Of a stretch of DNA of 64,000 bases, positions 9,381 through 18,027 are shown piece by piece. Position numbers and translations under genes: made by a program. Each line of letters begins with the position of its first letter. The first letter of the stretch is position 1. Origin of the DNA: Anabaena cylindrica PCC 7122 (GTDB lineage Bacteria; Cyanobacteriota; Cyanobacteriia; Cyanobacteriales; Nostocaceae); NCBI RefSeq assembly GCF_000317695.1, contig NC_019771.1, positions 1,740,001-1,804,000 of the forward strand, read 5' to 3'. The notes beneath the pieces were generated by a model. That model was given only the letters and a program-made list of their open reading frames with translations. It had not been told where the DNA came from and ran no database searches.

Positions 9381-9836
9381 CTAAATCAAATTAAACTCTG
9401 TTAATGCTCTGGGAAAGTTTTTGTTTTCATGTCCTGAAAGGCTAAGTTTAATCAGAGCAAAACGTTGTAAGGGTGTTAACCCCAACCACTGGTGTAACGT
9501 GATGGTAAGGCCTATTGCTTGTGCCTTCTCCAAAATGGTAGGTGGTACAGTTGTAACATCCATCCAAGGGGGAATAGGGTCAATTGGTAATCGGGTAGCT
9601 GGTATACCTGTATGGTCTAAAATAAATTTTTGTAGATACTCTTGGTAAAATTTAATTTCGGCTGCTGTGGAACAAGGCAACTCAACTAAAATAGCACGTT
9701 CTGATAAAGTCATTTGATTCCAATCAGACAATTTGAGTTTTATTCCACAAGTATCTAATTTGTAACGTACCAGCATCGGTATACAACGGAGAGCATTAAC
9801 AAAATCTGCCTCAAATTCAAAAAAATCGCCTATCAT
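9381..9836 (-). CDS. Nitrate reductase-associated protein family
   Basis: A 151-residue soluble protein of the cyanobacterial family annotated as nitrate reductase-associated (Nitr_red_assoc). FEFEADFVNALRCIPMLVRYKLD, ATRLPIDPIPPWMD and LGLTPLQRFALIKLS match the family pattern. The role is assigned by the family's linkage to narB, not by biochemistry. It lies 840 bp from the narB remnant, in keeping with that linkage. It remains intact although its presumed partner NarB is lost here, so it may have another function or be recently orphaned. Confidence 0.75.
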   Translation of the reverse strand: MIGDFFEFEADFVNALRCIPMLVRYKLDTCGIKLKLSDWNQMTLSERAILVELPCSTAAEIKFYQEYLQKFILDHTGIPATRLPIDPIPPWMDVTTVPPTILEKAQAIGLTITLHQWLGLTPLQRFALIKLSLSGHENKNFPRALTEFNLI

Positions 9837-9901
9837 ATAAACTTTAAAATTTCAGATATTATCTATAGGAATCCGGTTTGATTCCTAAATTTACTCGTAG
9901 A

Positions 9902-9937
9902 GGTAGGGAACAGGGAATAGGGAATAGGGAACAGAAA
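9902..9937. repeat. Short tandem heptamer repeat
   Basis: Degenerate repeats of the form GGGAACA/GGGAATA run for about 36 bp. Such short tandemly repeated repetitive sequences are common in heterocystous cyanobacteria and also occur around 51060-51165 and 39520-39545 in this window. Confidence 0.6.
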
Positions 9938-9999
9938 ACAAGGAATATATGGTGTACTGAGTTTGTTCAAAAATCAAATAGGAGTCCTATAGGAATAAA

Positions 10000-10458
10000 C
10001 TAATTTCTACTATTTGGCCTACTAGCACGAATTATGAAATAACTAATTGAAAGGGCAAGTACAGCAGTTCCTAAACCAATAATATCAATGCCTGTGACTT
10101 TTTCCAGGTCTAAGATAATAATTTTTCGGGCGACAGCAATCAAAGAAGTCACAATTACTAATTCTACGTGCAAGACGTGTTTTTGTATATAAGCTGTGAT
10201 ATTTTCTAAAATTTCCAAAGCAATTAAAACATTTAAAAATAAACCAAATACCTTAAATAAAATGGTATTAAAGTTACCATAAGTTACATTGAACAACTCT
10301 TTAAACAGAAAGAAACTCAGATCTCCAATAGCAGCAAAAATTACCACCATCATCAAAATAGAGAGAATCTTAGAAACCACGACCACGATGTTTTCAATGA
10401 GGTACATGAAGTTATCATCGCAGGTCAAAGTTTTAATTTGCTTAAATAATTTCTTCAT
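10000..10458 (-). CDS. PsiE-family (phosphate-starvation-inducible) membrane protein
   Basis: From the ATG at 10458 (MKKLFKQIKTL) the protein is 152 residues. An in-frame ATG 15 bp upstream is also possible. Four hydrophobic segments are seen (NIVVVVSKILSILMMVVIF; FKVFGLFLNVLIALEIL; LVIVTSLIAVARKIIIL; IGLGTAVLALSISYFII). The HVELVIVTSLIAVARKII region, with its His and Arg, is typical of PsiE-family proteins. The function of this inner-membrane family is unknown. It lies alone between the nitrate-associated genes. Confidence 0.65.
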   Translation of the reverse strand: MKKLFKQIKTLTCDDNFMYLIENIVVVVSKILSILMMVVIFAAIGDLSFFLFKELFNVTYGNFNTILFKVFGLFLNVLIALEILENITAYIQKHVLHVELVIVTSLIAVARKIIILDLEKVTGIDIIGLGTAVLALSISYFIIRASRPNSRN

Positions 10459-10673
10459 TAGGTAGTGTTCCATGCTTCAATAAAAATTTAAAAATCCTCA
10501 TGAAGGCAATTGCCTGTTTGGTAATAGGACTTAAGCCGATTTAACTGCCTAAAGTCAAGAAAAAACAAGCACTCAGGTGTTTATTTCTCCAAATCAAGAA
10601 TCAAAAAAAATAATCGTAACTATAGATTATTGACTCTATTACCAACTTATTAATGAGGAATTCACTTAGAAGC

Positions 10674-11045
10674 TTACCATTGTGAAGACTGAAGTTGATA
10701 ATTTTGAACGGTATTTTCTACAAGAATTGGAACTAGCTGCACAGCACAAGCTTTTAATTCTGGTTGGAGGGAATCGGGACAAGATTCTGAATGGGTGAGA
10801 TTGTTTGCTTCAGCATCATCAGCCCATAGCTTACCCCAGTGCATGGGGATAAAGACAGTACCAGGAGAAATAGCTTTGGTGACTTTAGCGGGAAACTTAG
10901 TTTTACCACGACGCGATCGCACTTCCAACCACTGATGATCAATAATTCCCAACGCCGCAGCATCACGGGGATGAATCTCAATAAACGGTTCTGGGTGCAT
11001 TTGGCGAATTTTCTCAATTCTCCCTGTGCGCGTTAGCGTTGGCAA
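10674..11045 (-). pseudogene. narB: narB 3' remnant: C-terminal molybdopterin-dinucleotide-binding part of assimilatory nitrate reductase
   Basis: The frame reads TRTGRIEKIRQMHPEPFIEIHPRDA, then VEVRSRRGKTKFPAKV-type sequence and VFIPMHWGKLW, ending with CPDSLQPELKACAVQLVP. This is the conserved C-terminal molybdopterin-guanine-dinucleotide-binding domain of cyanobacterial ferredoxin-nitrate reductase. A full NarB has roughly 700-plus residues. Only about 120 remain, so the Fe-S cluster domain and most of the Mo-cofactor domain are absent. The fragment is joined directly to the truncated end of nrtP. There is no native start codon, so nitrate reductase activity from this locus is impossible. 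Confidence 0.9.
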
Positions 11046-12402
11046 ATAGGGTTGATGGATCAGTTAAGCTGTATATTGTGAGATAAACTACGCCACCAAA
11101 GTTGCCGTAAGCGCCAACGTTTCCTGCTATTTGTCCAGTTGCTTCTTTTTTGATTAATGGGACTATTCCGTAAGTTGCACCACAACCAGCTTGAGCAAAG
11201 TAAGCAGCAAACATTGTTACAGCAATTGCTAAGAGGATAGGCCAATCTTTGTTAATAAAATGTGCCATTAAATAACCAACGGCAATCCCAGCAGAAACAA
11301 TTGTAATTGTCCATTTACGAGAACCTAATTTATCAGAAATTAAGCCTCCACTAGGACGGGAAACTAGGTTTAAGAACGGATATGTGGCGGCGATCATTCC
11401 AGCTACTACGTGTTCTAAACCAAAGGTTTTTTCAAAGAAGGAAGGTAGCATGGAAACAACTGCAAGTTCTGAACCAAAGTTAGTGATATAGGTAAATTCT
11501 AATAATGCTACTTGACCAAATTGATAACGTTGATTTGCAGGGTAGGTTTTTTGTCCAGTTATTAATTCTTGATTAACTTGATATGCTTGGTAACTTTGGT
11601 AAGCGAATAATCCTGCTAAGGCTAACCAAACTATATACATTTGGCTGAGTGTAAGGAAGTGAATATTTTTTTGTTCTAAGCGCCAAGCTAATAAGCCTAA
11701 CGCGAAAATTAACCCGAAGTTAGACACAATCATCGCCCAAAAGCTTTTGATTGATGTTACTTCTAAAGAGCCATTTTTCTTGGGCTTTTTATAAACTTTC
11801 CCAATGGGTGTATCTTGAACGCTATTGTAGTAGATTACGCCATAAATTCCAGCTATAATTCCTGTTAATGCAATTGTTAATCTCCAGTTAGAACCACTAC
11901 CACCTAAAAAGCTAGTTGCAATTGCAATTGTTGGTAAAGCAAATTCTGCTCCAAATGCTCCAAAGTTACCCCAACCGCCATAAATACCTTGAGCAATTCC
12001 CATTTCTTTGGGAGGAAACCATTCCGCTACCATGCGGATACCAACCACAAATCCAGAACCGACTATTCCCATTAATAAGCGACTAATAACCAATTGGTTA
12101 AAGTCTTGGGCTAATGCTGTTGCTAAACAGGGAATAACAGCAAACATTAATAATATGGAATAGGTAATTCTGGGGCCAAATTTATCCAGCAACATTCCAA
12201 TAATGATGCGGGCTGGAATTGTTAAAGCTAAATTACAGATACCTAAAGTTTTAATTTGTTCAGGTAATAAATTTAATTCTTTACCAATTGTGGTAGCGAA
12301 GGGTGCAAAGTTAAACCAACAGACAAAGGTGAGAAAGAAAGCAAACCAAGTCTGATGTAAAATGCGATAACGACCTTTTAATGAAAATAATCCTTTTAAC
12401 AT
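11014..12402 (-). pseudogene. nrtP: nrtP, nitrate/nitrite permease (MFS), truncated at its 3' end by a deletion
   Basis: The 462-residue frame starts normally (WFAFFLTFVCWFNFAPF) and carries the nitrate-porter features GISNLALTIPARIIIGMLLDKFGPR-like motif A and AQGIYGGWGNFGAFGAEF, the nitrate signature. About eleven membrane helices are present. It ends YSLTDPSTLFANANAHREN, where the last residues come from narB DNA read in another frame. The native last helix and tail are missing. Transport activity may be lost or altered. NrtP normally imports nitrate and nitrite. The 11030-11042 junction contains repeated AACGC, a candidate microhomology for the deletion. I list it as a pseudogene because of the truncation, although the frame is otherwise open. 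Confidence 0.85.
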
Positions 12403-12506
12403 TTAAAGTTCCTGTTGATTTATAATAGCTTGCGTAGTTTAGCCATGCTGACTTATGGACGTAGGAAATGGGGAAGAATTACCTGTTTTCTGTTGCTTTT
12501 TTTCAA

Positions 12507-12650
12507 TTACTCATCAACATGAGCGCAGCGACGATATAGGAAGTCTAAAGCACGTGCGATCGCAACTCGCTGTTTCATCCCCCCAGATAACTCAGTAGGA
12601 CGCTTATTAACTGCTCGACGTAGCCCCACCATATCAATGGGAATAGGTAA
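12507..12650 (-). pseudogene. nrtC/nrtD remnant: ABC-transporter ATPase signature fragment
   Basis: The minus strand reads DMVGLRRAVNKRPTELSGG then MKQRVAIARAL, the LSGG(M)-Q ABC signature block typical of the nitrate ABC transporter ATPases NrtC and NrtD. It then switches abruptly to DFLYRRCAHVDE and a stop, where Walker B should follow. Both ends are therefore deletion joints. The fragment sits directly downstream of the nrtA 5' remnant, in the same frame but separated by a stop codon. Confidence 0.8.
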
Positions 12651-12659
12651 TTCAAATAA

Positions 12660-12884
12660 TTACAAATTATCTTTTAAAGCAATAAATTCTAATTTGGCTG
12701 TGGTTGTTTCTACTTTTGGGGCATTAGTAACTGTGGAATTGTTAGCCAGTTTAGCAGTGGAAAAAGCAGCACTATCCGTTGTGGCTGACTTAGAGTTACT
12801 GGATGAACAACCGTGTACCAAGATAGAAGTTGCTGCGGCTACACTTGAGGTAATAATAAATTTTCTGCGAGAAATATTGCTCAT
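12660..12884 (-). pseudogene. nrtA: nrtA 5' remnant: signal peptide and first residues of nitrate-binding lipoprotein
   Basis: The 74-codon frame MSNISRRKFIITSSVAAATS then ILVHGCSSSN is a twin-arginine signal with a lipobox Cys. It is followed by a Ser/Thr linker and TTAKLEFIALKDNL, the beginning of the NrtA substrate-binding domain (family form 'AKLGFIALTDSAPL'). About 370 residues are missing. It lies 41 bp downstream of nirA, exactly where nrtA starts in the classical nirA-nrtABCD-narB operon. The deletion continues into the ABC ATPase fragment. Confidence 0.85.
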
Positions 12885-12925
12885 TGGAAACTCTTAGTCA
12901 GTTTTAATTGTGGTTTGCGATTGAT

Positions 12926-14476
12926 TTAATGGGAAATTAAGGCTGCTTCCCGAAGTTTTGCACCGAAGTTTTGAATGAGTATTTCTTTTAATACAGGTTC
13001 TAAATCTTCACAGGGAATACTTTTCTGCACACAAGTTCCTAAATGTGCATCTTTTCCAACTGTACCCCCCATGTAAATGTCAACACCTTCTAGGGTTTTG
13101 CCATTTTTACGGACTTTTGTTCCCATTAAGCCAATATCTGCAACTTGTGGCTGTCCACAGGAGTTAGGGCAACCTGTCCAATGAATTCGCACAGGTCGAG
13201 ATAGAATTAATTCAGATTCCAGAACCTTGATCATTGCTAAAGCGCGGTTTTTGGTTTCGATTAAAGCAAAGTTGCAAAATTGTGCGCCGGTGCATGATAC
13301 TAGGCTTCGCATTAATAACCCAGGATTAACACCAAATTTATTTAACAAGGGTTCTGTTAGAAATGCAGTTAAAGCTGAATCAGTAATGTTAGGAATAATA
13401 GCGTTTTGTTCGACTGTAAACCGAATTTCTCCACTACCATAAACTTCTGCCAACCGCGCCAGTTCAAACATATCATCCGCATACAATCTACCTACAGGAA
13501 TGTTTAAACCTACATAATTTAATCCTGGTTGTTTTTGGGGATAAATGCCAATATGATCACGTTTTTCCCAATCAATTTCATCTTTTGGTGCTGCGGTTTT
13601 AAATGTTTTTCCCCAGCGTTTTTCTACTTCTGTGCGTAATTTTTCTAATCCCCATTCATCAATTAACCACATTAACCGGGCTTTTTGACGGTTAGCACGT
13701 AAACCGTGATCTCGGAAAATCTCTACAATGGCTCTACATAAGCTTACTACTTCATCAGGTTTTACCCACACATTCAGGGGAATTGCGGCTTCACAACGCT
13801 TACCGGAGAAGAAACCACCAACGAGAACGTTAAACCCAAAACCATCTTTAAATGCTGGTACAAAAGCTAAATCATTAATTTCTGCGTGAACTGAATTATC
13901 TCTTCCCCCAGTAATAGCAATGTTGAATTTACGGGGAAGATTGCTAAATTCTGGGTTTCCTTCACCGTTATTAGTGAGCATATCTTGAATTTGCTGTACT
14001 AATTCTCTGGTATCGTAAAACTCATTGGCATCTAATCCGGCTACAGAATCACCTGTGATATTACGAATATTATCCATACCGGATTGGATAGTAGTCAGTC
14101 CAACTGTGTGAAATTTATTAAATATTTCGGGAATATCTTCAATTTTGATCCCCCTCAGTTGTATATTTTGTCTAGTAGTTATATCTGCGCTGCCGTCGTC
14201 ACCGTAACGCTGAATCACTTCTGCTAAAACTGACAATTGACTGCTGTTGAGAATACCGTTAGGTATCCGCATCCGCATCATAAATTTACCGGGAGTCACT
14301 GGGCGAAAAAATACACCTAACCATTTTAGGCGATGGTTGAGGTCTTCTTCGTCCATTGCTTCCCAACCGATTTTGGCAAATTCGTCGATTTCTCCTTTAA
14401 CTGCAAGTCCGTCTTTTTTGGCTTTTAATTTCTCAAATTTATTGAGTTTTTCGGTGGTAGTTGCTGTTTCTGTCAT
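12926..14476 (-). CDS. nirA: Ferredoxin-nitrite reductase
   Basis: NirA reduces nitrite to ammonium with six electrons from ferredoxin, using siroheme and a [4Fe-4S] cluster. The 516-residue frame is intact. The cluster/siroheme cysteines appear in CTGAQFC (near 395) and HWTGCPNSCGQ (near 437), and the ferredoxin sulfite/nitrite reductase half-domains are both complete (MRMRIPNGILNSSQ, DITTRQNIQLRG, GLNYVGLNIPVGR). The C-terminal part GRDNSVHAEINDLAFVPAF-like region is also preserved. It retains a canonical NtcA promoter upstream although the transporter and nitrate reductase genes behind it are ruined. It may still serve nitrite or detoxification, or be awaiting decay. Confidence 0.97.
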   Translation of the reverse strand: MTETATTTEKLNKFEKLKAKKDGLAVKGEIDEFAKIGWEAMDEEDLNHRLKWLGVFFRPVTPGKFMMRMRIPNGILNSSQLSVLAEVIQRYGDDGSADITTRQNIQLRGIKIEDIPEIFNKFHTVGLTTIQSGMDNIRNITGDSVAGLDANEFYDTRELVQQIQDMLTNNGEGNPEFSNLPRKFNIAITGGRDNSVHAEINDLAFVPAFKDGFGFNVLVGGFFSGKRCEAAIPLNVWVKPDEVVSLCRAIVEIFRDHGLRANRQKARLMWLIDEWGLEKLRTEVEKRWGKTFKTAAPKDEIDWEKRDHIGIYPQKQPGLNYVGLNIPVGRLYADDMFELARLAEVYGSGEIRFTVEQNAIIPNITDSALTAFLTEPLLNKFGVNPGLLMRSLVSCTGAQFCNFALIETKNRALAMIKVLESELILSRPVRIHWTGCPNSCGQPQVADIGLMGTKVRKNGKTLEGVDIYMGGTVGKDAHLGTCVQKSIPCEDLEPVLKEILIQNFGAKLREAALISH

Positions 14477-14797
14477 GGGCTTTTTTTTGGGAACAGGACT
14501 TGATTAACCGTGTATCCGTGTTCTTATCGGTGCTGTACTTTCCACCTTTAGGAATACAACTGATGGTAGTTTCCTGGTTGGTAGTTGTAACAATTTCGAT
14601 ATTGATACGTTAAGGTGAATTTTTATAACAATTCGTATAGCTTGTTACGAAATTTTATTAAATATGCAGAAAGCGGATATGATGGTTGCGCTTTTTGCAT
14701 AACTAATGGATTTTTATGGGTGCAAGCGAGGATAGAAAGTAACATTTAAAAATTTGATAGAATAGGAATAAATGATTATTTCAATGGAGGAAATATT
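14477..14797. other. Intergenic regulatory region between nirA and a divergent toxin-antitoxin pair
   Basis: The gap holds the NtcA promoter described separately. On the plus-strand side, a strong ribosome binding site (TGGAGGAAAT) lies just before 14798. No other gene was seen. Confidence 0.6.
14607..14648 (-). promoter_or_regulatory. NtcA-activated promoter of nirA
   Basis: The palindrome GTA-N8-TAC is at 14635-14648. Reading toward nirA, exactly 22 bp later comes TAACGT (14607-14612), which fits the TAN3T -10 box. This is the textbook class II NtcA promoter layout, activated by 2-oxoglutarate-bound NtcA under nitrogen limitation. The -10 box lies about 130 bp upstream of the nirA ATG. A distant TGCA-containing pair (14663-14701) might be an NtcB site, but spacing does not match the usual form. 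Confidence 0.85.
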
Positions 14798-15094
14798 ATG
14801 TTATTAATCGAAAATCAACAAGAATCTATGAAAACAAGAATTGAGAAAATCGTGAATATTTTGATGGAAGAACGTCATTTATTTAAAGATGAACTTAATG
14901 CAGAGGAAATGGTTCAGCATTTATGTAACACATTTCATAAAAATGTATCATTTGAGGAGTTTAAAAGTATGGAACAAGAAGACTTGAAGAACAGATGTAG
15001 TGGTATTTTGTCTGTACAAATGCTGTCCGGTTTGTTAGATGATTTAACTCCTGAACAAATCGCTATTTTTGATGAAGCTGTGAAAAGGAAATAA
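14798..15094 (+). CDS. Putative antitoxin of a PIN-toxin pair
   Basis: A 98-residue protein, acidic overall (MEERHLFKDELNAEEMVQHL, SFEEFKSMEQEDLKNR), ending in DLTPEQIAIFDEAVKRK. A strong Shine-Dalgarno (GGAGG, 8 nt before ATG) supports the start. It is followed 4 bp later by the PIN-domain gene, the usual antitoxin-then-toxin order. It has no recognisable DNA-binding fold and the family was not identified. Its antitoxin role is inferred from size, charge and position. Confidence 0.55.
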   Translation: MLLIENQQESMKTRIEKIVNILMEERHLFKDELNAEEMVQHLCNTFHKNVSFEEFKSMEQEDLKNRCSGILSVQMLSGLLDDLTPEQIAIFDEAVKRK

Positions 15095-15098
15095 AGAA

Positions 15099-15499
15099 AT
15101 GAGCTATCTATTAGATACAAAGTTTCTTTTGCTATTAAAAATAATATAATAATTAAGGAAAGATTAGAAAAATCACGATCTCAAAAAGAATTAGTATCCA
15201 TGAGTTGCATTACTTACTTTGAAGTTAAAAGAGGTTTATTCGCAGCGAAAGCAACTAAAAAGTTAGAAATATTTGATATTTTTTGTCAAGATTATCAAAT
15301 TATTTTTTTGGATGATTTAGCAATTGTGGAAAAAGCAGCAGAAATTCACGCTGATCTCAGATTAAGAGGTTTACCGATTCAAACAGAAGATATTTTAATT
15401 GCTGCAACTGCTATTGTTAAAGGGTTTATTGTCGTTTCTAATGATAGTGATTTGTTACGGATTGAGGGTTTAATGCTTGAGAATTGGTTAGAGAATTAA
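15099..15499 (+). pseudogene. PIN-domain (VapC-like) toxin with a single-base frameshift
   Basis: The start ATG at 15099 gives MSYLLDT, the PIN N-terminus with its first catalytic Asp. One base is then missing at about 15120-15122: the expected DTN/DTK-V codon is short by one. The remaining frame continues VSFAIKNNIIIKERLEK, MSCITYFEVKRGLFAAKA, LRGLPIQTEDILIAATAIVKG and VSNDSDLLRIEGL, which contain the later PIN acidic residues (Glu in YFEVKRG, Asp in TEDILIAA, Asp in NDSDL). Corrected length is about 133 codons, usual for VapC ribonucleases. As read, the toxin is inactivated, although a sequencing error in the A-rich stretch could mimic this. Confidence 0.75.
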
Positions 15500-15716
15500 A
15501 GCTTTTAATAACCATCAATTGCTATAATTAGATTGCTTTTATTGTACATTAAACAACCTCTAAATAAAAATTTATAAAATTTGCAAATTACACAAATATA
15601 GTAAATGTCGAGTTCTGTTACTCAACCCAACTAATTAAATATCAAATAACTCAATTTGACTGGCTTTCACTTCTTTTTGTTTTTCCGCACTTTTTAAAAC
15701 TTCATAAGCCAAAGTC

Positions 15717-16412
15717 ATGGTTAATTGTCTACATACGATAAAAGAATTTAAACTCAATTGCAGTGATACTCAGGTTCATCATCCATACTATTTTGCGATT
15801 GCTGACTACAACAATACCCTTTTTTGCTACTGGGATTTATCTTATAAAGCCTCCCAATTAAGTATTTGGGACTTAGAGATGGGTGAACATAAGAGAGATT
15901 TTGAATTAGCTCAAGCCCATGAATTCGGTTTAGGGAAAAATGGCAAAGTTTATGTTGTCAATTTTCAAGATTTCGTGTGGTCATTAGATATAGAAACACA
16001 AGAACATATTCGTAATCATGCTAATAATATCATGTCTGTCATTTTGCCAAATTCTCGCTGTCCTGCCGTTTGTTATACACAAAGTTTAGTTGTAGTTGGT
16101 AACTCTGTTGGTTATAAAGGAGAGTTTGAAGTTTGGAATTATGAAACCTAACTAGGGAATTACTGCAAACTTTAGATGATCTGCCTGTAAGCATTATCAA
16201 TACATTGGCAATTTCTGCTGATGGAAATATCTTCGCTTGTGGGGACGCGAGAATCTCAGGTTTGTGTGTGGGAATTAATCAGTGATAAAATTCTATATCA
16301 ATCCACTGAAGTTTCTCCTTGTTTAATGAGTGCAGATGGTCGAGTTTTGATTCAGTGTACGAAAGAGTTTGAGATAAATGACATTATCCAAATTATCAGT
16401 AATAATGAGTGA
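15717..16412 (+). pseudogene. Broken WD40-repeat protein
   Basis: Three successive frames give pieces of one beta-propeller protein. The first, to 16151, contains LSIWDLEMGEHKRDFELAQ and EFEVWNYET. The second, about 16150-16275, reads TRELLQTLDDLPVSIINT then LAISADGNIFACGD. The third, from about 16240, reads QVCVWELISDKILYQS. The WD-repeat ends (IWDLE, VWNYE, VWELI) and the GNIFACGD segment are diagnostic. At least two frameshifts, near 16150 and 16240, and a short overall length show decay. WD40 proteins act as scaffolds. No partner domain is visible. Confidence 0.65.
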
Positions 16413-16444
16413 TGGTGAAAAATCACACATACATTACAGCATCT

Positions 16445-16885
16445 ATGAAACGTCGTGAATTTTTGAATTGGGTAGGTTTAGGTTTATTAGCTAGTTCCTT
16501 ACCTGTAGCGATCGCAGCTTGTTCTACCGAAACCACCACATCAGCATCTTCTAAATCTGGTGCAGCTACTCAAAAATGGCAAAAAGTGGGTACTGTGGCC
16601 GAATTAGACAAGACGGGACAATTATTATTAGCAGATTCCCCAGTGGGTGCAGTTTTAGTAGTGGGTACATCCAAAGCAGCCAAAGATTTGAGTGCTGTTA
16701 ACCCTACCTGCACTCATAAAGGTTGTACAGTTGTATGGAAAACAAATAAAAATCAGTTTGTCTGTCCTTGTCACGATGCAGAATTTGCTCGTGATGGCAA
16801 AGTGCAAGAAGGCCCAGCCGAAAAACCATTAAAAACCTACATCGCTAAGATTGAAAGCGATTCTGTATTTGTTAAAATAGCTTAA
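16445..16885 (+). CDS. Rieske [2Fe-2S] protein with twin-arginine signal
   Basis: The start at 16445 (MKRREFLNWVGLGLLASSL) is chosen because it begins with a twin-arginine signal followed by a lipobox-like AAC; the upstream ATG at 16409 adds an unlikely leader. The cluster ligands are in CTHKGC and CPCHDAEF, with hydrophobic Rieske strands around them. The size (~146 residues) is smaller than the PetC subunit of cytochrome b6f, and the Thr/Ser linker after the signal fits a free or membrane-tethered Rieske protein. Its redox partner is unknown. It overlaps the end of the WD40 remnant by zero bases and has no operon partner. Confidence 0.85.
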   Translation: MKRREFLNWVGLGLLASSLPVAIAACSTETTTSASSKSGAATQKWQKVGTVAELDKTGQLLLADSPVGAVLVVGTSKAAKDLSAVNPTCTHKGCTVVWKTNKNQFVCPCHDAEFARDGKVQEGPAEKPLKTYIAKIESDSVFVKIA

Positions 16886-17027
16886 TTCGTAATTTGTAAT
16901 TATTGATTTACTCCCCTACACCCCTCTGGCCTGGATTTCTCAAATTTGTATCAAAATCTACTAAACTGAGGAGATAAATTCATTTAGGGAATGACAGCCT
17001 TAAATTTAATTCAGGCTACTACTTAAA

Positions 17028-17969
17028 ATGCGTCTAGAGCAGTTGCAAGCTTTTTTGGCGATCGCACAAACGGGCAGTTTTCAACAAGCAGCAAAAAAGT
17101 GTGGTGTTACTCAATCGACTATCAGCAGACAAATTCAAGCACTAGAAGCAGATTTAGGTGTAGAACTATTTCATAGAACAACTCACGCTAAACTGACACT
17201 AGGAGGTGAACGATTGTTACCTCGCGTCCGCAAAATTTGCCAAGAGTGGGAAACTGCAACAGCAGAATTAGCGGATTTAGTCGCGGGAAAACAGCCAGAA
17301 TTATGTATTGCAGCTATTCATTCGGTATGTGCATCTTATTTACCACCAGTTCTGCAAAAATTTTGTCATAGTTATCCAGATGTACAGTTGCGTGTAACAT
17401 CATTAGGAAGCGATCGCTCTCTCAAAGTTCTCAAAGACGGTTTGGTAGATTTGGCAATTGTTATGCATAATCGCTTTCTCATCGCTGGTAGAGAAATGGC
17501 GGTAGAAGTACTATATGAAGAGCCGATTGAAGTTTTAACCGCAGCTAATCATCCCCTAGCCAAGTATGAATCTATCCCTTGGTCAGATTTAATTCGTTAT
17601 CCACAAGTGGTATTTAAAGATGGATATGGGATGCAACGTCTAATCCAAGATAGATTTGAGCGAATGGAGGCTACACTCATCGCGGCTTTGGAGGTAAACA
17701 CTTTAGATGCTTTTCGTGGTGTAGTTCGTCAAGGAGAACTCATTGCTTTATTACCCCAGTCTGCATTAATGGAAGCAAAATTTGATCCTAGTTTGGCTGT
17801 TCGTCCTCTAGCCTGCAATACTAATTTAGCTGATAATTCCAGCTTAACCCGTCGGGTTGTGATGGTAACAACTCACGACCGTCTCCAGATTCCTCCTATT
17901 CAGCATTTTTGGCAATTAGTTAAGGATAATATTCCTCCGCAATTTGACCAAAAATTTTCGGCTTCATAA
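17028..17969 (+). CDS. ntcB: NtcB, LysR-type activator of nitrate assimilation genes
   Basis: A 313-residue LysR-family regulator. The N-terminal winged helix (LEQLQAFLAIAQTGSFQQAA, VTQSTISRQIQALEADLGV, LFHRTTHAKLTLGG) is followed by an effector-binding domain (VCASYLPPVLQKF, VDLAIVMHNRF, VVFKDGYGMQRL, VNTLDAFRGVVRQGELIALLPQSAL). The match to cyanobacterial NtcB is close along the whole length from memory. NtcB responds to nitrite and boosts transcription of the nirA operon together with NtcA. It remains intact here although most of its regulon at this locus has been deleted. Confidence 0.9.
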   Translation: MRLEQLQAFLAIAQTGSFQQAAKKCGVTQSTISRQIQALEADLGVELFHRTTHAKLTLGGERLLPRVRKICQEWETATAELADLVAGKQPELCIAAIHSVCASYLPPVLQKFCHSYPDVQLRVTSLGSDRSLKVLKDGLVDLAIVMHNRFLIAGREMAVEVLYEEPIEVLTAANHPLAKYESIPWSDLIRYPQVVFKDGYGMQRLIQDRFERMEATLIAALEVNTLDAFRGVVRQGELIALLPQSALMEAKFDPSLAVRPLACNTNLADNSSLTRRVVMVTTHDRLQIPPIQHFWQLVKDNIPPQFDQKFSAS

Positions 17970-18027
17970 GAATATGGATTAAATGAACCGCGAAGGAAGA
18001 AGGAAGAGGTAATTTTCTTAATGACTA

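Noticed and set aside
12637..12897. Plus-strand ORF opposite the nrtA remnant
   Set aside because: Shadow frame of the nrtA signal-peptide region on the other strand.
14663..14701. TATGCA/TGCATA pair as an NtcB binding site
   Set aside because: The spacing (about 27 bp between arms) does not fit the short-spaced TGCA-N-TGCA form, so it is kept only as a weak remark.
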